Source: a virus
IMG/VR virus record: IMGVR_UViG_3300032116_000282
Coordinates: 1-53,133 of that record
Length of the DNA: 53,133 nt
Direction: 5' to 3' (one strand)
The position numbers were made by a program, and so were the translations under genes. Positions within the stretch are counted from its first letter, which is position 1. Each line of letters opens with the position of its first letter. Below are positions 6,923 through 15,573 of this stretch, piece after piece. Under the pieces are notes generated by a model. The model did not search any database. It was not told the origin of the DNA and worked only from the letters and a program-made list of their open reading frames with translations.

Positions 6923-7708
6923 TTAGCATTCAGTAAAGACGGCCATCCACCTACCAACATACTCACATGCAAATGCTCGTTTCAAAGCATCAATTGGAGT
7001 TGTTCTACTTGGATTCCAAATCATGATATCTAAAGTATCATCAGCCCAAAATGGTGTAGATGTTTGGGGTTTAACAACTGTACACAAAGCACTACCACCA
7101 GCAGCAATTCCACCAGTCTTTGTAACCACATAAAGCCCGGCTCGGTATCTCCTGGCGATGTGGACCATACAGTGGGATTTAGTGTTATTGATGTTACCGA
7201 TGATCTCAGCTCGACCCATGAGATCGTATGTGAATACACCATTTACTATATCTATTCCACGATAACTGGGGAGAGACGAGGATGGTACTGTTCCTTCGAG
7301 GGACAACCAGGACATGCCAGTCATCAATACCTTACCTGCTCGTTCTTGGGTAATAGCTTCTTGTGCAATCCCCCAGGAAGGAAGCCAGCCGTGATCTGTT
7401 TGATTGTAATCAGCTAGCATGTCCACTTCAAAACAGAACTCGTTTGGTACTCTTGTTGCGTTATCTATGGCATTGGTATTGAGTTCAAAGATCGGAGTTC
7501 GAATCAGAACTGGTTGATATGGTTCAATCCTATCTGTGCTAGATGCAGCAGACGAGAGTTGACCTATGATCTCCAGTCTGGGTTCCTGTCGGTCCAGTGC
7601 AAAATCCGTTATCCTGGGGGAGGATTCAGACTTGAAGAGTTGGTTTAGAGTGCGACTCTTAATCGCTTCTCTGACTGGTGTTCCTGGACGAACAGGTTTA
7701 AATGTCAT
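6923..7708 (-). CDS. Probable minor structural protein
   Basis: This 261-residue protein has an N-terminal low-complexity segment and a C-terminal beta-rich part with VVTKTGGIAAGGSALCTVV, an arrangement I associate with small tail-associated proteins. Its ATG overlaps the stop of the 7705..8835 gene by four bases, so the two are translationally coupled. The position between the tape measure region and the Cys-rich protein favours a baseplate or tail-tip component. No enzymatic motif is visible. Confidence 0.6.
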   Translation of the reverse strand: MTFKPVRPGTPVREAIKSRTLNQLFKSESSPRITDFALDRQEPRLEIIGQLSSAASSTDRIEPYQPVLIRTPIFELNTNAIDNATRVPNEFCFEVDMLADYNQTDHGWLPSWGIAQEAITQERAGKVLMTGMSWLSLEGTVPSSSLPSYRGIDIVNGVFTYDLMGRAEIIGNINNTKSHCMVHIARRYRAGLYVVTKTGGIAAGGSALCTVVKPQTSTPFWADDTLDIMIWNPSRTTPIDALKRAFACEYVGRWMAVFTEC

Positions 7709-8835
7709 AATAGAAACTGATTGAAGTCTTGAGTATCGTAATATCCATACACCGTTCGGTGGCTGGGGATTCTAAGAATACCTCCAGCAGTGTTTGCTAG
7801 GATTTTCTTTTGGTAGATGTACGAGACAATTGACCATCCAGAATAGATGCCGGTTCCCATCAGTGGATTAGCATAAGCTGATGGTGGGAAGGATGAATCA
7901 CCGATAATATCGTACTGTTGAGTGTAGTCAATTACTGGTGGGTTAGAACTAACAAAGTCATCGGATGGATCGGTGGGTATACTGTTTGGTTGTTGGTAGA
8001 AAGCGAAGTTTGTTTTGACTTCGAATTCAAGAGTGAGTGGTACTATTTCATACAGATCACTTTCACCACTGTATCCCATAAACATCACACTCTCAGGAGC
8101 AAACCCGAAGAATGGAAATCTGTTGAGGCAGGTGATCAAACGAGACAACCTACGAACGTAAGCGTAGGTGAATCTATTCGGTGGAAGATATTGTGTGATC
8201 TGAAATTTGAATTCACGAGCATATACTTCTGCTCCAGCGATTTCTTCTTCAGATACACCAATAGGATACCACAATCCAGCAGTAAATGGGATAGCTTCTC
8301 CAGCCGGAAGTGCAAGGGCTTTTTGACATTCCAGAACTTTTGCTTTCTGAATGGTCATCTTGCTTGCACTACCATTGAATGAGACTTGGGTATATCTCTG
8401 GCTGTTCTGTTCACCAGCAGATGGACCTGTTTCTCCACCACCAGTTCCAATGCTAAGATTGCTACCGTTGTCATCTGGGATGGAGTATGTGATAGACACT
8501 CTCCATCGAGCAAAGTTCATTTGTTTGGCTTCCATGCTGTCAGCATATAGCATGACAGCATTATTGTCGTCCAACCAAAAGAGGTATGTCGTTGGGAATT
8601 GACCCCAGAATACACCCATCAATTCTTTTTGAACACTCGTGTCGTCGAAGATGAGTTCGGTGTTAGTTCCTGGGAGGTAGCTGGTAGTTGCATTAGCTAA
8701 GAATGTCTCTGACTGAATAACGAATACGAAAGTCTTTGAGATACTCTTTTTGCTTACAGAGAAATTTCTGGATTCACCTTCAATTTCAATGTAGTCAACT
8801 GAATCAGGACCACCATAGTCATTTACATCAGCCAT
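7705..8835 (-). CDS. Probable distal tail/baseplate protein
   Basis: This 376-residue protein is rich in aromatic and beta-prone segments (for example SETFLANATTSYLPGT, YAREFKFQITQYLPPNRFTYAY). It has a Gly/Ser/Asn-rich linker near residues 120-145 separating two domains. It lies directly downstream of the tape measure and a 96-residue protein, where siphophages usually encode distal tail protein and tail-associated proteins. It overlaps the upstream gene by eight bases. Assignment is from position and composition only. Confidence 0.55.
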   Translation of the reverse strand: MADVNDYGGPDSVDYIEIEGESRNFSVSKKSISKTFVFVIQSETFLANATTSYLPGTNTELIFDDTSVQKELMGVFWGQFPTTYLFWLDDNNAVMLYADSMEAKQMNFARWRVSITYSIPDDNGSNLSIGTGGGETGPSAGEQNSQRYTQVSFNGSASKMTIQKAKVLECQKALALPAGEAIPFTAGLWYPIGVSEEEIAGAEVYAREFKFQITQYLPPNRFTYAYVRRLSRLITCLNRFPFFGFAPESVMFMGYSGESDLYEIVPLTLEFEVKTNFAFYQQPNSIPTDPSDDFVSSNPPVIDYTQQYDIIGDSSFPPSAYANPLMGTGIYSGWSIVSYIYQKKILANTAGGILRIPSHRTVYGYYDTQDFNQFLL

Positions 8836-9118
8836 TATTAAATTCCCTTGCCGCTTCGTTTAGAACAACATTGAGTTCATTACGGTCGTAGAACTGGTAA
8901 ACTTTCTTGAGATACTCGATCGCTTCTAGTCGATTGATTTTAACTAGTTGCGGTTTTCCGTTCATCTCAATAACAGTAAGGGGACGGAGTTTGCTTGGAA
9001 CAAAGAATGCTCTATAGGTTTCATAGAACAGCGGCACGATCTCATTTTTCTGGGAGGAGAGAGACCTTAGTAGCTGGTGTGCTAGTGCTGATTCTTGTTG
9101 TCCTTGGATTATGGTCAT
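8828..9118 (-). CDS. Small protein between tape measure and distal tail genes
   Basis: This 96-residue protein looks largely helical, with a C-terminal segment RLEAIEYLKKVYQFYDRNEL. It overlaps both neighbours (four bases with the tape measure stop, eight with the next start), so it is part of a tightly coupled tail cluster. It may be a tail assembly or connector protein. No family is recognised. Confidence 0.6.
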   Translation of the reverse strand: MTIIQGQQESALAHQLLRSLSSQKNEIVPLFYETYRAFFVPSKLRPLTVIEMNGKPQLVKINRLEAIEYLKKVYQFYDRNELNVVLNEAAREFNNG

Positions 9119-11847
9119 CCTATGCCTCCACCTGTTACTACAGCTCGTTTGATGCCACGGAGTTCTTCAAGTTGCTCCTTCTCGATTTCTTTACCGTCTT
9201 TGAATGACTTGAGGTAAGCTCGTGTGTCACTCACACCACCAGTAACTGCTTTGACAGATTCAATAATTGCTTCACCAACAGCTTGAGCTTCAGCACCACC
9301 CCAGAGTTTCCTGGTGGGATCTTGTCCTGCTGCTTCTTGTTGCATCTCTGCAATCATAGCTTGACGTTCTATCATTTGTTGTTCAAGTTGTTGAGTGAGG
9401 AAAGCTATTTGTTTGCCCATCAATTCTTGCCAACTACCGGAACCAGCGTTAGCAGCATTAACTGTTCCTGCACGGGCAGCAGCCATAGCTCCAGTGTCTT
9501 GGTTCATGATTGCTTCGATTTCTTTAGCTCGCCTCTTACGTTCGATTTCAATTCGAGCTTTTGCCATTGAAGCATTTACTTCATAAATACTCTGATTATT
9601 CCTTGCATTTTGTTGTATTCTAGCTCCTGCTCCACCGAGTCCAGGTAGTTCTGATACTACCTCTCCAATGGCGTTTTGAAACTTTGCTAGGAATTCCATC
9701 AAAATGGAGTTAAGTTCAATGATTGCTTTGAATAGACCGGAGATAAAGAAGTCAATTCCCTGGATAATAGAAGTAACGATACCAGATATACTTCCTCCAG
9801 AGAATGATCCCATGATGTCCCCAAATGCATCCATTACTGGACTGGCTAGCACACTGGCTGCATTGGTGAGTCCATGATAGAGTGATCGAACGATGACTTC
9901 AACACTCTTGTAGATTTGTTGGAAGAATACGACAACGTATTCTACGTTGTACATGAAGACATTCCATGCAGCAATCAGTTGGTTTCGTATGATTGCGATA
10001 ACTCCCTGGAAGGCTGCACCGATAGCATCGAATCCTGTTTGGGAGAATCCTTCTTTAAATGCTGTGAAACCTATTCTCAATAGTTCAAATGCAGGAGAGG
10101 CGTATGTTGCAATTCGGCTGATTTGAGAGATAGCTCCTGCAATTCCACGACCAAGTGCAGCAAAAGCATTAGCGATGACCGGGATCTTGTCTCCAAAGAT
10201 AAGGAGAAAGTTTAGAGCCATCCCAACTGCATTCCAGGAGAATACAAATCTTGCTAGAGTAGTAGAGAATTTAAGAAATCCCATACTCAAGCTCATCAAT
10301 CCAAATCTGGTCGCCTTCATTTTCTGGAGGAGGAGACCTTCATGGATTAGATTAGCCATTCCTTTTGATTTGCCTATGTTTGCAAGATTGGCTCCCTTAG
10401 CAGACATTCTTAGATCCATAGCCTTTTGCATACGAGCAACTTTAGCTGCTTGCATTGCATAAGCTGAGGGTTTATTGAAAGCTACTGCTGCTCCTCCAAT
10501 AGATCCGAGCATAAACTTTCCAACACTAGCTATTCCTTTAAAGCCAGTTTGTAGTCCACCCACTACAACTGAGAGTCGAGCAAGGACGAAGGAAAGTGTT
10601 AGTGATGCTGCACCGATAGCAATGAGAACTGGTGGAATTGCAAACAGTGTTAGGAACAACGCTTTATTTTCCATAACAAACTGGCGACTATATCGTGTTA
10701 CTCCAGCAATGGCGTTTGCTAGAGCACTGATTTCTGGAGTAACTGCTTCACCGATTTCTAAACCAAGAACATGCAATGCACCAAACAATCGACGAGTAGC
10801 ACCACCAAATTTGGATTCCATTTCAATAGCAGCAAGCCGAGATTCTGCTCCTGCTCGTCTGATGCTTTTAGTAAATGCTTCTACTCGGTCAACTTCCATT
10901 GCAGCAGTAAAAGCACGAGCACCACGAATATTGAATACATCTTGAAAGAATTTAACTTTATCGAGTTGATTCATCGAAGAAGTTAATTTGACAATGCTGG
11001 CTGAAGTTGCAGCTAAATCTACGCCCCCACCCTCTTTCATGATGATGTTAAATGATGGGAATTTGGATTTAATTACATCCAAATTGTTAATCATGTTCAA
11101 CATCATAGTGTTCAATGACGTACCAGCAAGAGATCCCTTAAGACCTGCTTCAGACATCTGAACGAAGTAACCCATAAGTTCTTGAACAGAAATACCGAGA
11201 ACTTGGGCGGTACCTCCGGCATATTTAAATGATTCTCGGAGATCGGCAATCTCAATGGTACCGAGTCGAGTTGCTTTCAATAGTTGAGAAGTTAATTCGG
11301 TACTTGTTTTCATCCTACGATCTAGGGAATCTGTAGCACCAAATAATTCAAAGTTTCTAACAAGATTTGCTACTAGATCAGCAGATTCAGTTAAAGAGTA
11401 GTTAGTTCCTTTTGCTAAATCGATTACAGATTGGAGTGATCCTTTAATTTCATCTGCTGAAAATCCAGCTTGTGCAAGAGCAACCGCTGCTTCTCCTACT
11501 TTGTCGGCTGTAAATGAAGTTGTTTGTCCGAGTTCTAGAATTGTATTTTTTAGATCAGTAACAGTTGCTACTTGTTCTTTAGTCTTATTTCCGAAGTATC
11601 CTAGTTTAACTGTAAGGTTAAGAATGATATCTTCGAACTTAGCAAAGTTCTTTAGAACAGCACCACCGGCCATTCCAGTAAGCAATCCACCACCGAAAGC
11701 ATTTGTAGCTGCATCTCGGAATGCCCGAGAAGCTGACATCATTTTCGAACTTAATCCGTTCACAACACCAGCAAATTGCTTGGTTGCTTTATCGGTAAGT
11801 TCAACAACGATGACCGCTTTACCTGCTGTAATGCTTTGACGGGACAT
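9115..11847 (-). CDS. Tail tape measure protein
   Basis: This 910-residue protein is the longest in the window. Its N-terminal half (about residues 65-380) resembles the TP901-type phage tail tape measure core: FTADKVGEAAVALAQAGFSADEI, LVANLVRNFELFG and GSLAGTSLNTMM-like segments. Long hydrophobic stretches follow near residues 395-435 and 545-585, as is usual for proteins that line the tail tube and enter the host envelope. At about 0.15 nm per residue it would specify a tail near 135 nm. It follows the tail chaperone frameshift pair, the standard order in siphophages. Confidence 0.95.
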   Translation of the reverse strand: MSRQSITAGKAVIVVELTDKATKQFAGVVNGLSSKMMSASRAFRDAATNAFGGGLLTGMAGGAVLKNFAKFEDIILNLTVKLGYFGNKTKEQVATVTDLKNTILELGQTTSFTADKVGEAAVALAQAGFSADEIKGSLQSVIDLAKGTNYSLTESADLVANLVRNFELFGATDSLDRRMKTSTELTSQLLKATRLGTIEIADLRESFKYAGGTAQVLGISVQELMGYFVQMSEAGLKGSLAGTSLNTMMLNMINNLDVIKSKFPSFNIIMKEGGGVDLAATSASIVKLTSSMNQLDKVKFFQDVFNIRGARAFTAAMEVDRVEAFTKSIRRAGAESRLAAIEMESKFGGATRRLFGALHVLGLEIGEAVTPEISALANAIAGVTRYSRQFVMENKALFLTLFAIPPVLIAIGAASLTLSFVLARLSVVVGGLQTGFKGIASVGKFMLGSIGGAAVAFNKPSAYAMQAAKVARMQKAMDLRMSAKGANLANIGKSKGMANLIHEGLLLQKMKATRFGLMSLSMGFLKFSTTLARFVFSWNAVGMALNFLLIFGDKIPVIANAFAALGRGIAGAISQISRIATYASPAFELLRIGFTAFKEGFSQTGFDAIGAAFQGVIAIIRNQLIAAWNVFMYNVEYVVVFFQQIYKSVEVIVRSLYHGLTNAASVLASPVMDAFGDIMGSFSGGSISGIVTSIIQGIDFFISGLFKAIIELNSILMEFLAKFQNAIGEVVSELPGLGGAGARIQQNARNNQSIYEVNASMAKARIEIERKRRAKEIEAIMNQDTGAMAAARAGTVNAANAGSGSWQELMGKQIAFLTQQLEQQMIERQAMIAEMQQEAAGQDPTRKLWGGAEAQAVGEAIIESVKAVTGGVSDTRAYLKSFKDGKEIEKEQLEELRGIKRAVVTGGGIG

Positions 11848-11903
11848 GGATTAGTTCCTGGGGACAAGTGCTTCACGAGTCATTATCTAATGATAATTCC
11901 CGC

Positions 11904-12529
11904 TCATTGCCTGGGGGAGTGGAAGTTGTGTACTGCTGCTCTTAGTGCGTCTGGGCCTTTATTAAGGGAGGCACGCTTGCTATTTGGAAGCAGATCAGAT
12001 GATTGTGCAGAACAGGCCCAATAGATTTGATCACGTTCTTGAGCTATCTGCTCGATGTACATGATTTCACCTATGGTTCTGTGATCTATTGAGATTCCTC
12101 TGGACTCGAGTCTGAAGGCAATGTGGATGATTCCGGAGAGTCGATCTTCAGTTGCTTCATTTCTCTTTTCATTTGATCCCACAGATCCCGAAGTACCCCC
12201 TTCTTCTGGGGGCTGGAAAAATTTATGACGGCGGCCCAGAATACTTCTCGGAATCCTTCGATGGCATCCGGCTCACTGTCAAGAAGTTCTAGGAATTTCT
12301 CAAAGTCGAATGCGACTTGTGGTTCAAGAAAGAACCAGCAAAGATTGAGAGTTACTTCGTCATCTAGTAACAATCGTCCCGCAGTTGTATTGGTTACTTT
12401 TTCGTCAATGAACAACTTGAGGATTTCAAGATCGAATCTACTGGGGAGAGTACTGTATGCTAGCTTCCATGTGATCTCGATGGGATAGGTTTTACCGTTG
12501 AACAGGAACTTTGCGATTGGTTTGGACAT
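11904..12529 (-). CDS. Tail assembly chaperone, -1 frameshift product (G-T like)
   Basis: The upstream frame (12086..12529) and a downstream frame open to 11904 overlap. The downstream frame is at -1 and is open back through a slippery heptamer A AAT TTT (12224..12218). Slipping there joins residues 1-104 of the first protein to a tail reading FQPPEEGGTSGSVGSNEKR onward. This mirrors the gpG/gpGT strategy of lambda-like tails, where the minor extended form binds the tape measure and recruits tail tube subunits. The downstream frame has only a GTG (12182) as possible independent start, with no good ribosome site. The neighbours (major tail protein upstream, tape measure downstream) fit exactly. 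Confidence 0.8.
12086..12529 (-). CDS. Tail assembly chaperone, unshifted form (G-like)
   Basis: This 147-residue product starts MSKPIAKFLFNGKTY and has the compact helical look of tail chaperones: ITWKLAYSTLPSRFD, a DDEVTLNLCWFFLEP segment and an acidic, Ser/Pro/Glu-rich C-terminus. It lies between the major tail protein and tape measure genes. The unshifted form would end at 12086, and the -1 shifted form continues to 11904. A G-C hairpin after the slippery site supports a programmed ratio of the two products. Confidence 0.8.
   Translation of the reverse strand: MSKPIAKFLFNGKTYPIEITWKLAYSTLPSRFDLEILKLFIDEKVTNTTAGRLLLDDEVTLNLCWFFLEPQVAFDFEKFLELLDSEPDAIEGFREVFWAAVINFSSPQKKGVLRDLWDQMKREMKQLKIDSPESSTLPSDSSPEESQ
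12196..12224 (-). promoter_or_regulatory. Programmed -1 frameshift signal: slippery heptamer plus hairpin
   Basis: The heptamer A AAT TTT (12224..12218) is in the correct phase of the upstream frame (AAT codon at 12223..12221). After a 5-base spacer comes a hairpin with five G-C pairs (CCCCC 12212..12208, GGGGG 12200..12196) and loop AGAAGAA. Heptamer, spacer and stem match the classical layout. Confidence 0.75.
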
Positions 12530-12579
12530 AGTGAGGTTGGTCTTTGGTCAAGAGAAAGGGAAAAAGGCCGAAGGTGAAG

Positions 12580-12621
12580 TTAGTACATCCGCACGACACA
12601 CCAACGTTCTTGCATCATCAT
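12580..12621 (-). CDS. Possible 13-codon leader peptide
   Basis: A tiny frame with three consecutive ATG codons and the product MMMQERWCVVRMY ends at TAA (12582..12580). A strong GGAGGG (12631..12626) lies 4, 7 or 10 bases upstream of the three ATGs. A TATAAA (12651..12646) stands further upstream. It sits in the 198-base gap between the major tail protein and the tail chaperones. It could be a leader peptide or simply a stray ribosome site. Confidence 0.3.
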   Translation of the reverse strand: MMMQERWCVVRMY

Positions 12622-12727
12622 GATGCCCTCCGACCTATTTTAAAATTTATACAAGTAAGGTTCCCTCCCAGGAAAAAGGAAGGACCCCAACGAACAGCAG
12701 ATCTTCAATGAAAGATTTGACTGTGAG

Positions 12728-13606
12728 TTACGCTACTGGCTTTCGAATCGGATCTCGGGTTACTTCAGCACCGAGAGCATTTGCAATGATTTCGTTCAGA
12801 GCCACAACAAGTGCGTCTCGATTGAAACCACCCAAACCTACTGCTTTGTACCCACCACGCCGTCCGGTCAGCATCTTGTTTTCTGGGAGGACTCGATCTT
12901 GTTCCACCAGATTCATGAGAAGGCTGTCAACCTTTTCTTCTCCCAACCAGGAGATGATTGGACCGACGTCTGTGAAGATTTCTTCTGCTGTGGTATTGGT
13001 GATACCACGGTAGATGTCATGCTTCAAGATTTCGTTAGCCAAGGCTTCCATGTCATACGTGGCAAACGATCCTGGGTTGTACGTGGCAATCGTACTTGCT
13101 GCTCGGGTAATAACAGGAGCAATGTAGCATCCTGATTTCACACAAGCTGCTGGTTTGAGTTTGTAATTTTGTTTCTGCGATCCGGTTTCTGGACCAGAGA
13201 TCGTAGCTTCAAAGTTACGCCACTTGCCTTTGAACCCAACATTGTCCAAGACCGAAATGTATCCGGTAAGGATAAGTAGGTTACGGGCATAGCTACCAGC
13301 ACGCATGGAGTTGAAGTAGATAAAACCCTCATAGAGAGTATCTACCAGTTGTTCTCCGGAGACTTCCAAGTCTCGTTTGCTTTCGGAGTATTGACGATAG
13401 AGCAAAGATGGATCACGAGAAGAAAGTTCTTCTTCGCTTTCCGTTTCGGTGATTGTTACGTCACCGGTGATTCCTTTGTGGAATACCCACACTGGAGAAG
13501 TACACGTTGAACCTCCAGCAATGGCTGGGTTATCAGCGGTGTCATAATAGATGGATACGTCTGTACCCTTCTTATCACACTGAGTAAGATCAGTGAGCAT
13601 TGGCAT
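12728..13606 (-). CDS. Probable major tail (tube) protein
   Basis: This 292-residue protein lies directly upstream of the tail chaperone pair, the usual place of the tail tube gene. Its middle part (VFHKGITGDVTITETESEEELSSRD residues about 42-66, then a helix-loop-beta region ending ATISGPE) resembles tail tube-like proteins I associate with planctomycete phages. The 26-base gap before it carries no promoter, so it is probably cotranscribed with the neck genes. Identity rests on gene order and this resemblance. Confidence 0.6.
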   Translation of the reverse strand: MPMLTDLTQCDKKGTDVSIYYDTADNPAIAGGSTCTSPVWVFHKGITGDVTITETESEEELSSRDPSLLYRQYSESKRDLEVSGEQLVDTLYEGFIYFNSMRAGSYARNLLILTGYISVLDNVGFKGKWRNFEATISGPETGSQKQNYKLKPAACVKSGCYIAPVITRAASTIATYNPGSFATYDMEALANEILKHDIYRGITNTTAEEIFTDVGPIISWLGEEKVDSLLMNLVEQDRVLPENKMLTGRRGGYKAVGLGGFNRDALVVALNEIIANALGAEVTRDPIRKPVA

Positions 13607-13632
13607 TGAATGGTTCCTTGTTGGATAGTTGT

Positions 13633-14076
13633 CTACGGATTCATGTTGAATTGGCGAGCCATGCTCACACTAAATTCTTTGGGGATCTTCCCTCTTGCAA
13701 TAAGTTGTTTAAGGGTGTGATTCATAAATGATCGTTCAGGGTACTGATAGTACGCTTTACGACTAAAGTATGTACCACCAAATTCATGAATGTGAGGAAC
13801 AGGTTCGTTAAAGAAGTTACTCCCAGGAAATTTAACAGGACCAATGATTGCACCATTTCTATAAACGGTGTATTCAATGATCCGCAATCCACCCCTCGTT
13901 TTAGCGAAGGGTGGATGTCCTGCTGGAGCTGTTCTTTTACTTACCCTCAGAGTCCGAATACATGCACCACGGATAAGTGCTGCTACTCCTCTAAGACCCT
14001 TTGTTTTTCCTTTATCAACTGTGTAGTTGAATTTTTGGAGATAGAAGATTCCTCGAAATGTTGCACTGAATGTCAT
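13633..14076 (-). CDS. Tail-completion protein, HK97 gp10-like
   Basis: This 147-residue basic protein has a central RTLRVSKRTAPAGHPPF segment, then IIGPVKFPG, PHIHEFGG and a C-terminal YPERSFMNHTL. HK97 gp10-like neck/tail-completion proteins often show a T-P-G-x-L segment, an H-x-x-E-F/Y-G motif and a P-x-R-(P/S)-F motif in that order. The gene abuts the previous one with a one-base overlap and precedes the major tail gene, as expected for a head-tail joining component. Confidence 0.7.
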   Translation of the reverse strand: MTFSATFRGIFYLQKFNYTVDKGKTKGLRGVAALIRGACIRTLRVSKRTAPAGHPPFAKTRGGLRIIEYTVYRNGAIIGPVKFPGSNFFNEPVPHIHEFGGTYFSRKAYYQYPERSFMNHTLKQLIARGKIPKEFSVSMARQFNMNP

Positions 14077-14558
14077 CAGGTGTAATCCTGGCTAGTACAA
14101 GCCTGTCGGTTGAAAGTGAAATCTGTTACGGACAGAAAGTTCCGTTGATTTAATTCGATCTCTACTGGGGGTTGTGCTTCCACATTCGTAATCAAATATG
14201 GATTCCAGTTACCAGTCAAAGTATTTAAATCGAGTTTTTCACGCAACTCTAGGACTCGTTTAACCTCGTTCCAATCAGTGACATCGTTTCGACTGAATCC
14301 ACTAAATGGTAACAGAAGTGCAATACTGATTTGGAGATCTACTCCAATGCTACTTCTACTCGCCCGTCCCGTCATTTCCTGGGAGAAGGAAGTTACTAGT
14401 GGCATCACGTAGATCTTTGGTTCCTTTGAACTCACGAGTTGTTCGGGATCGAGACATGCCTCAACAGATATGAAGTCAGGGATTCGATAGTATCCCCAGT
14501 AAGCCATACCAAGACCGTTCAAGTATGTCACTATTTGTTCGGTAAGTTCACCTAACAT
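14076..14558 (-). CDS. Neck/tail-terminator-like protein
   Basis: This 160-residue protein carries alternating helices and strands, with ISVEACLDPEQL, PKIYVMPLVTSFSQEM, IGVDLQISIALLLP and a C-terminal IELNQRNFLSVTDFTF. Such a layout and length, between the HK97 gp10-like gene and the connector gene, fit a tail terminator or minor tail protein. No specific motif proves it. Confidence 0.5.
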   Translation of the reverse strand: MLGELTEQIVTYLNGLGMAYWGYYRIPDFISVEACLDPEQLVSSKEPKIYVMPLVTSFSQEMTGRASRSSIGVDLQISIALLLPFSGFSRNDVTDWNEVKRVLELREKLDLNTLTGNWNPYLITNVEAQPPVEIELNQRNFLSVTDFTFNRQACTSQDYT

Positions 14559-14921
14559 CTAACATCCCTTTTCTGTTGTGATAAGAACTAGTCTTATACG
14601 TTCATGATCGTTGTAGAAGAACGACCCTTTAGGATCTATGACTAGTTCGTACAGCGTGTGGGGATACCCAACAACTTCGATTTCAAGTCCTCGTACCAAA
14701 GGAAGTTCAGTGGCTTCGAAGGCAACTCGATCTATCATGAAGTGAAACCGTTGTCCAATCATCTTGACTCTAGCAGAATCAAAGATTGCTCGGCTTTCAG
14801 GAATCGTAGCTTTCAAGGGATACTTGGGGGTATCTGGAAGTCCAATCAAAATATCGACGTCGGTATGTTGATCGGTTACTTTGTACAGATACTGAAGTCC
14901 CCAAGAAAGCATATTGTTCAT
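14559..14921 (-). CDS. Head-tail connector-like protein
   Basis: This 120-residue beta-rich protein abuts the following gene without a gap. Features include VDILIGLPDTPKYPLKATIPE, FMIDRVAFEATELPLVRG and YELVIDPKGSFFYND. Size and position between the decoration-like gene and the tail-completion genes match head-closure/stopper proteins. Assignment is by order and size. Confidence 0.5.
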   Translation of the reverse strand: MNNMLSWGLQYLYKVTDQHTDVDILIGLPDTPKYPLKATIPESRAIFDSARVKMIGQRFHFMIDRVAFEATELPLVRGLEIEVVGYPHTLYELVIDPKGSFFYNDHERIRLVLITTEKGC

Positions 14922-14954
14922 GATAGATCCTAAAAGATGTGATGAAGAATGATC

Positions 14955-15467
14955 CTAGTGGAAAACTGGGATCGTTCCGATGGCTGGACTTGCGATGCTA
15001 CTGCACATCACTCGTACAAATCCGGCACTTGTCGTACCGTTAGCACAAGCAATTGCTTTGGACGAACCGTTCAAAACAAAGTTTCCTGCTGGAGCAACCG
15101 CTGTACCAAGGATGAAACCGTTGGTTGGAGCAGCACGAACTGCACCGCCGACACCGGCAACAACCGAAGTAACGTCGTAAGACCACCATACGGTGTCGTT
15201 TTGCAGGATGTCGGCACCGAGTGTACCACCGATACGTGCTTCGACGATCCAATCCATAACTACCGATCCCATTCTTCCTGGGTGGATGGCGGATTGTGCG
15301 ATACCGACACGGCCACCGATCAAGACAGGTTCACCCTGTAGGATCGTGCTAGTGAGGCTGTTGTAGTAGTTGACGGAAAGTTCACCAGATTGTTTGATGA
15401 CACATGGTGGGTCATATGATTCCAAGAGAACTGGATCAGCGACCCGATTGGGAGTAGAGACTGGCAT
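14955..15467 (-). CDS. DUF2190-like capsid decoration protein
   Basis: This 170-residue protein contains LQGEPVLIGGRVGIAQSAI followed by small-residue-rich beta strands (GAVRAAPTNGFILGTAV). The pattern of G-E-P-V-L then G-x-V-G-I-A resembles DUF2190 proteins, which decorate capsids and are often encoded just after the major capsid gene, as here. A 105-base gap with a 10-bp hairpin separates it from the capsid gene. Confidence 0.65.
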   Translation of the reverse strand: MPVSTPNRVADPVLLESYDPPCVIKQSGELSVNYYNSLTSTILQGEPVLIGGRVGIAQSAIHPGRMGSVVMDWIVEARIGGTLGADILQNDTVWWSYDVTSVVAGVGGAVRAAPTNGFILGTAVAPAGNFVLNGSSKAIACANGTTSAGFVRVMCSSIASPAIGTIPVFH

Positions 15468-15512
15468 TGTTCAAGATTCCTTATGGAAATGTTCAGAATG
15501 AAGTTGATACAA

Positions 15513-15537
15513 ACAGTAGGTAAACTGTACCTACTGT
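15513..15537. other. 10-bp hairpin between capsid and decoration genes
   Basis: ACAGTAGGTA (15513..15522) pairs perfectly with TACCTACTGT (15528..15537) around a 5-nt loop. No strong T run follows on the minus strand, so it may slow or process the transcript rather than end it. Such sites often set the ratio between capsid protein and downstream products. Confidence 0.5.
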
Positions 15538-15573
15538 ATGGAAAGTAATAGTAAGTTGAACAGAAACTATCAG

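Noticed and set aside
9395-11839. Plus-strand frames opposite the tape measure gene
   Set aside because: The minus-strand tape measure is clear; no ribosome sites or recognisable domains on the plus strand.
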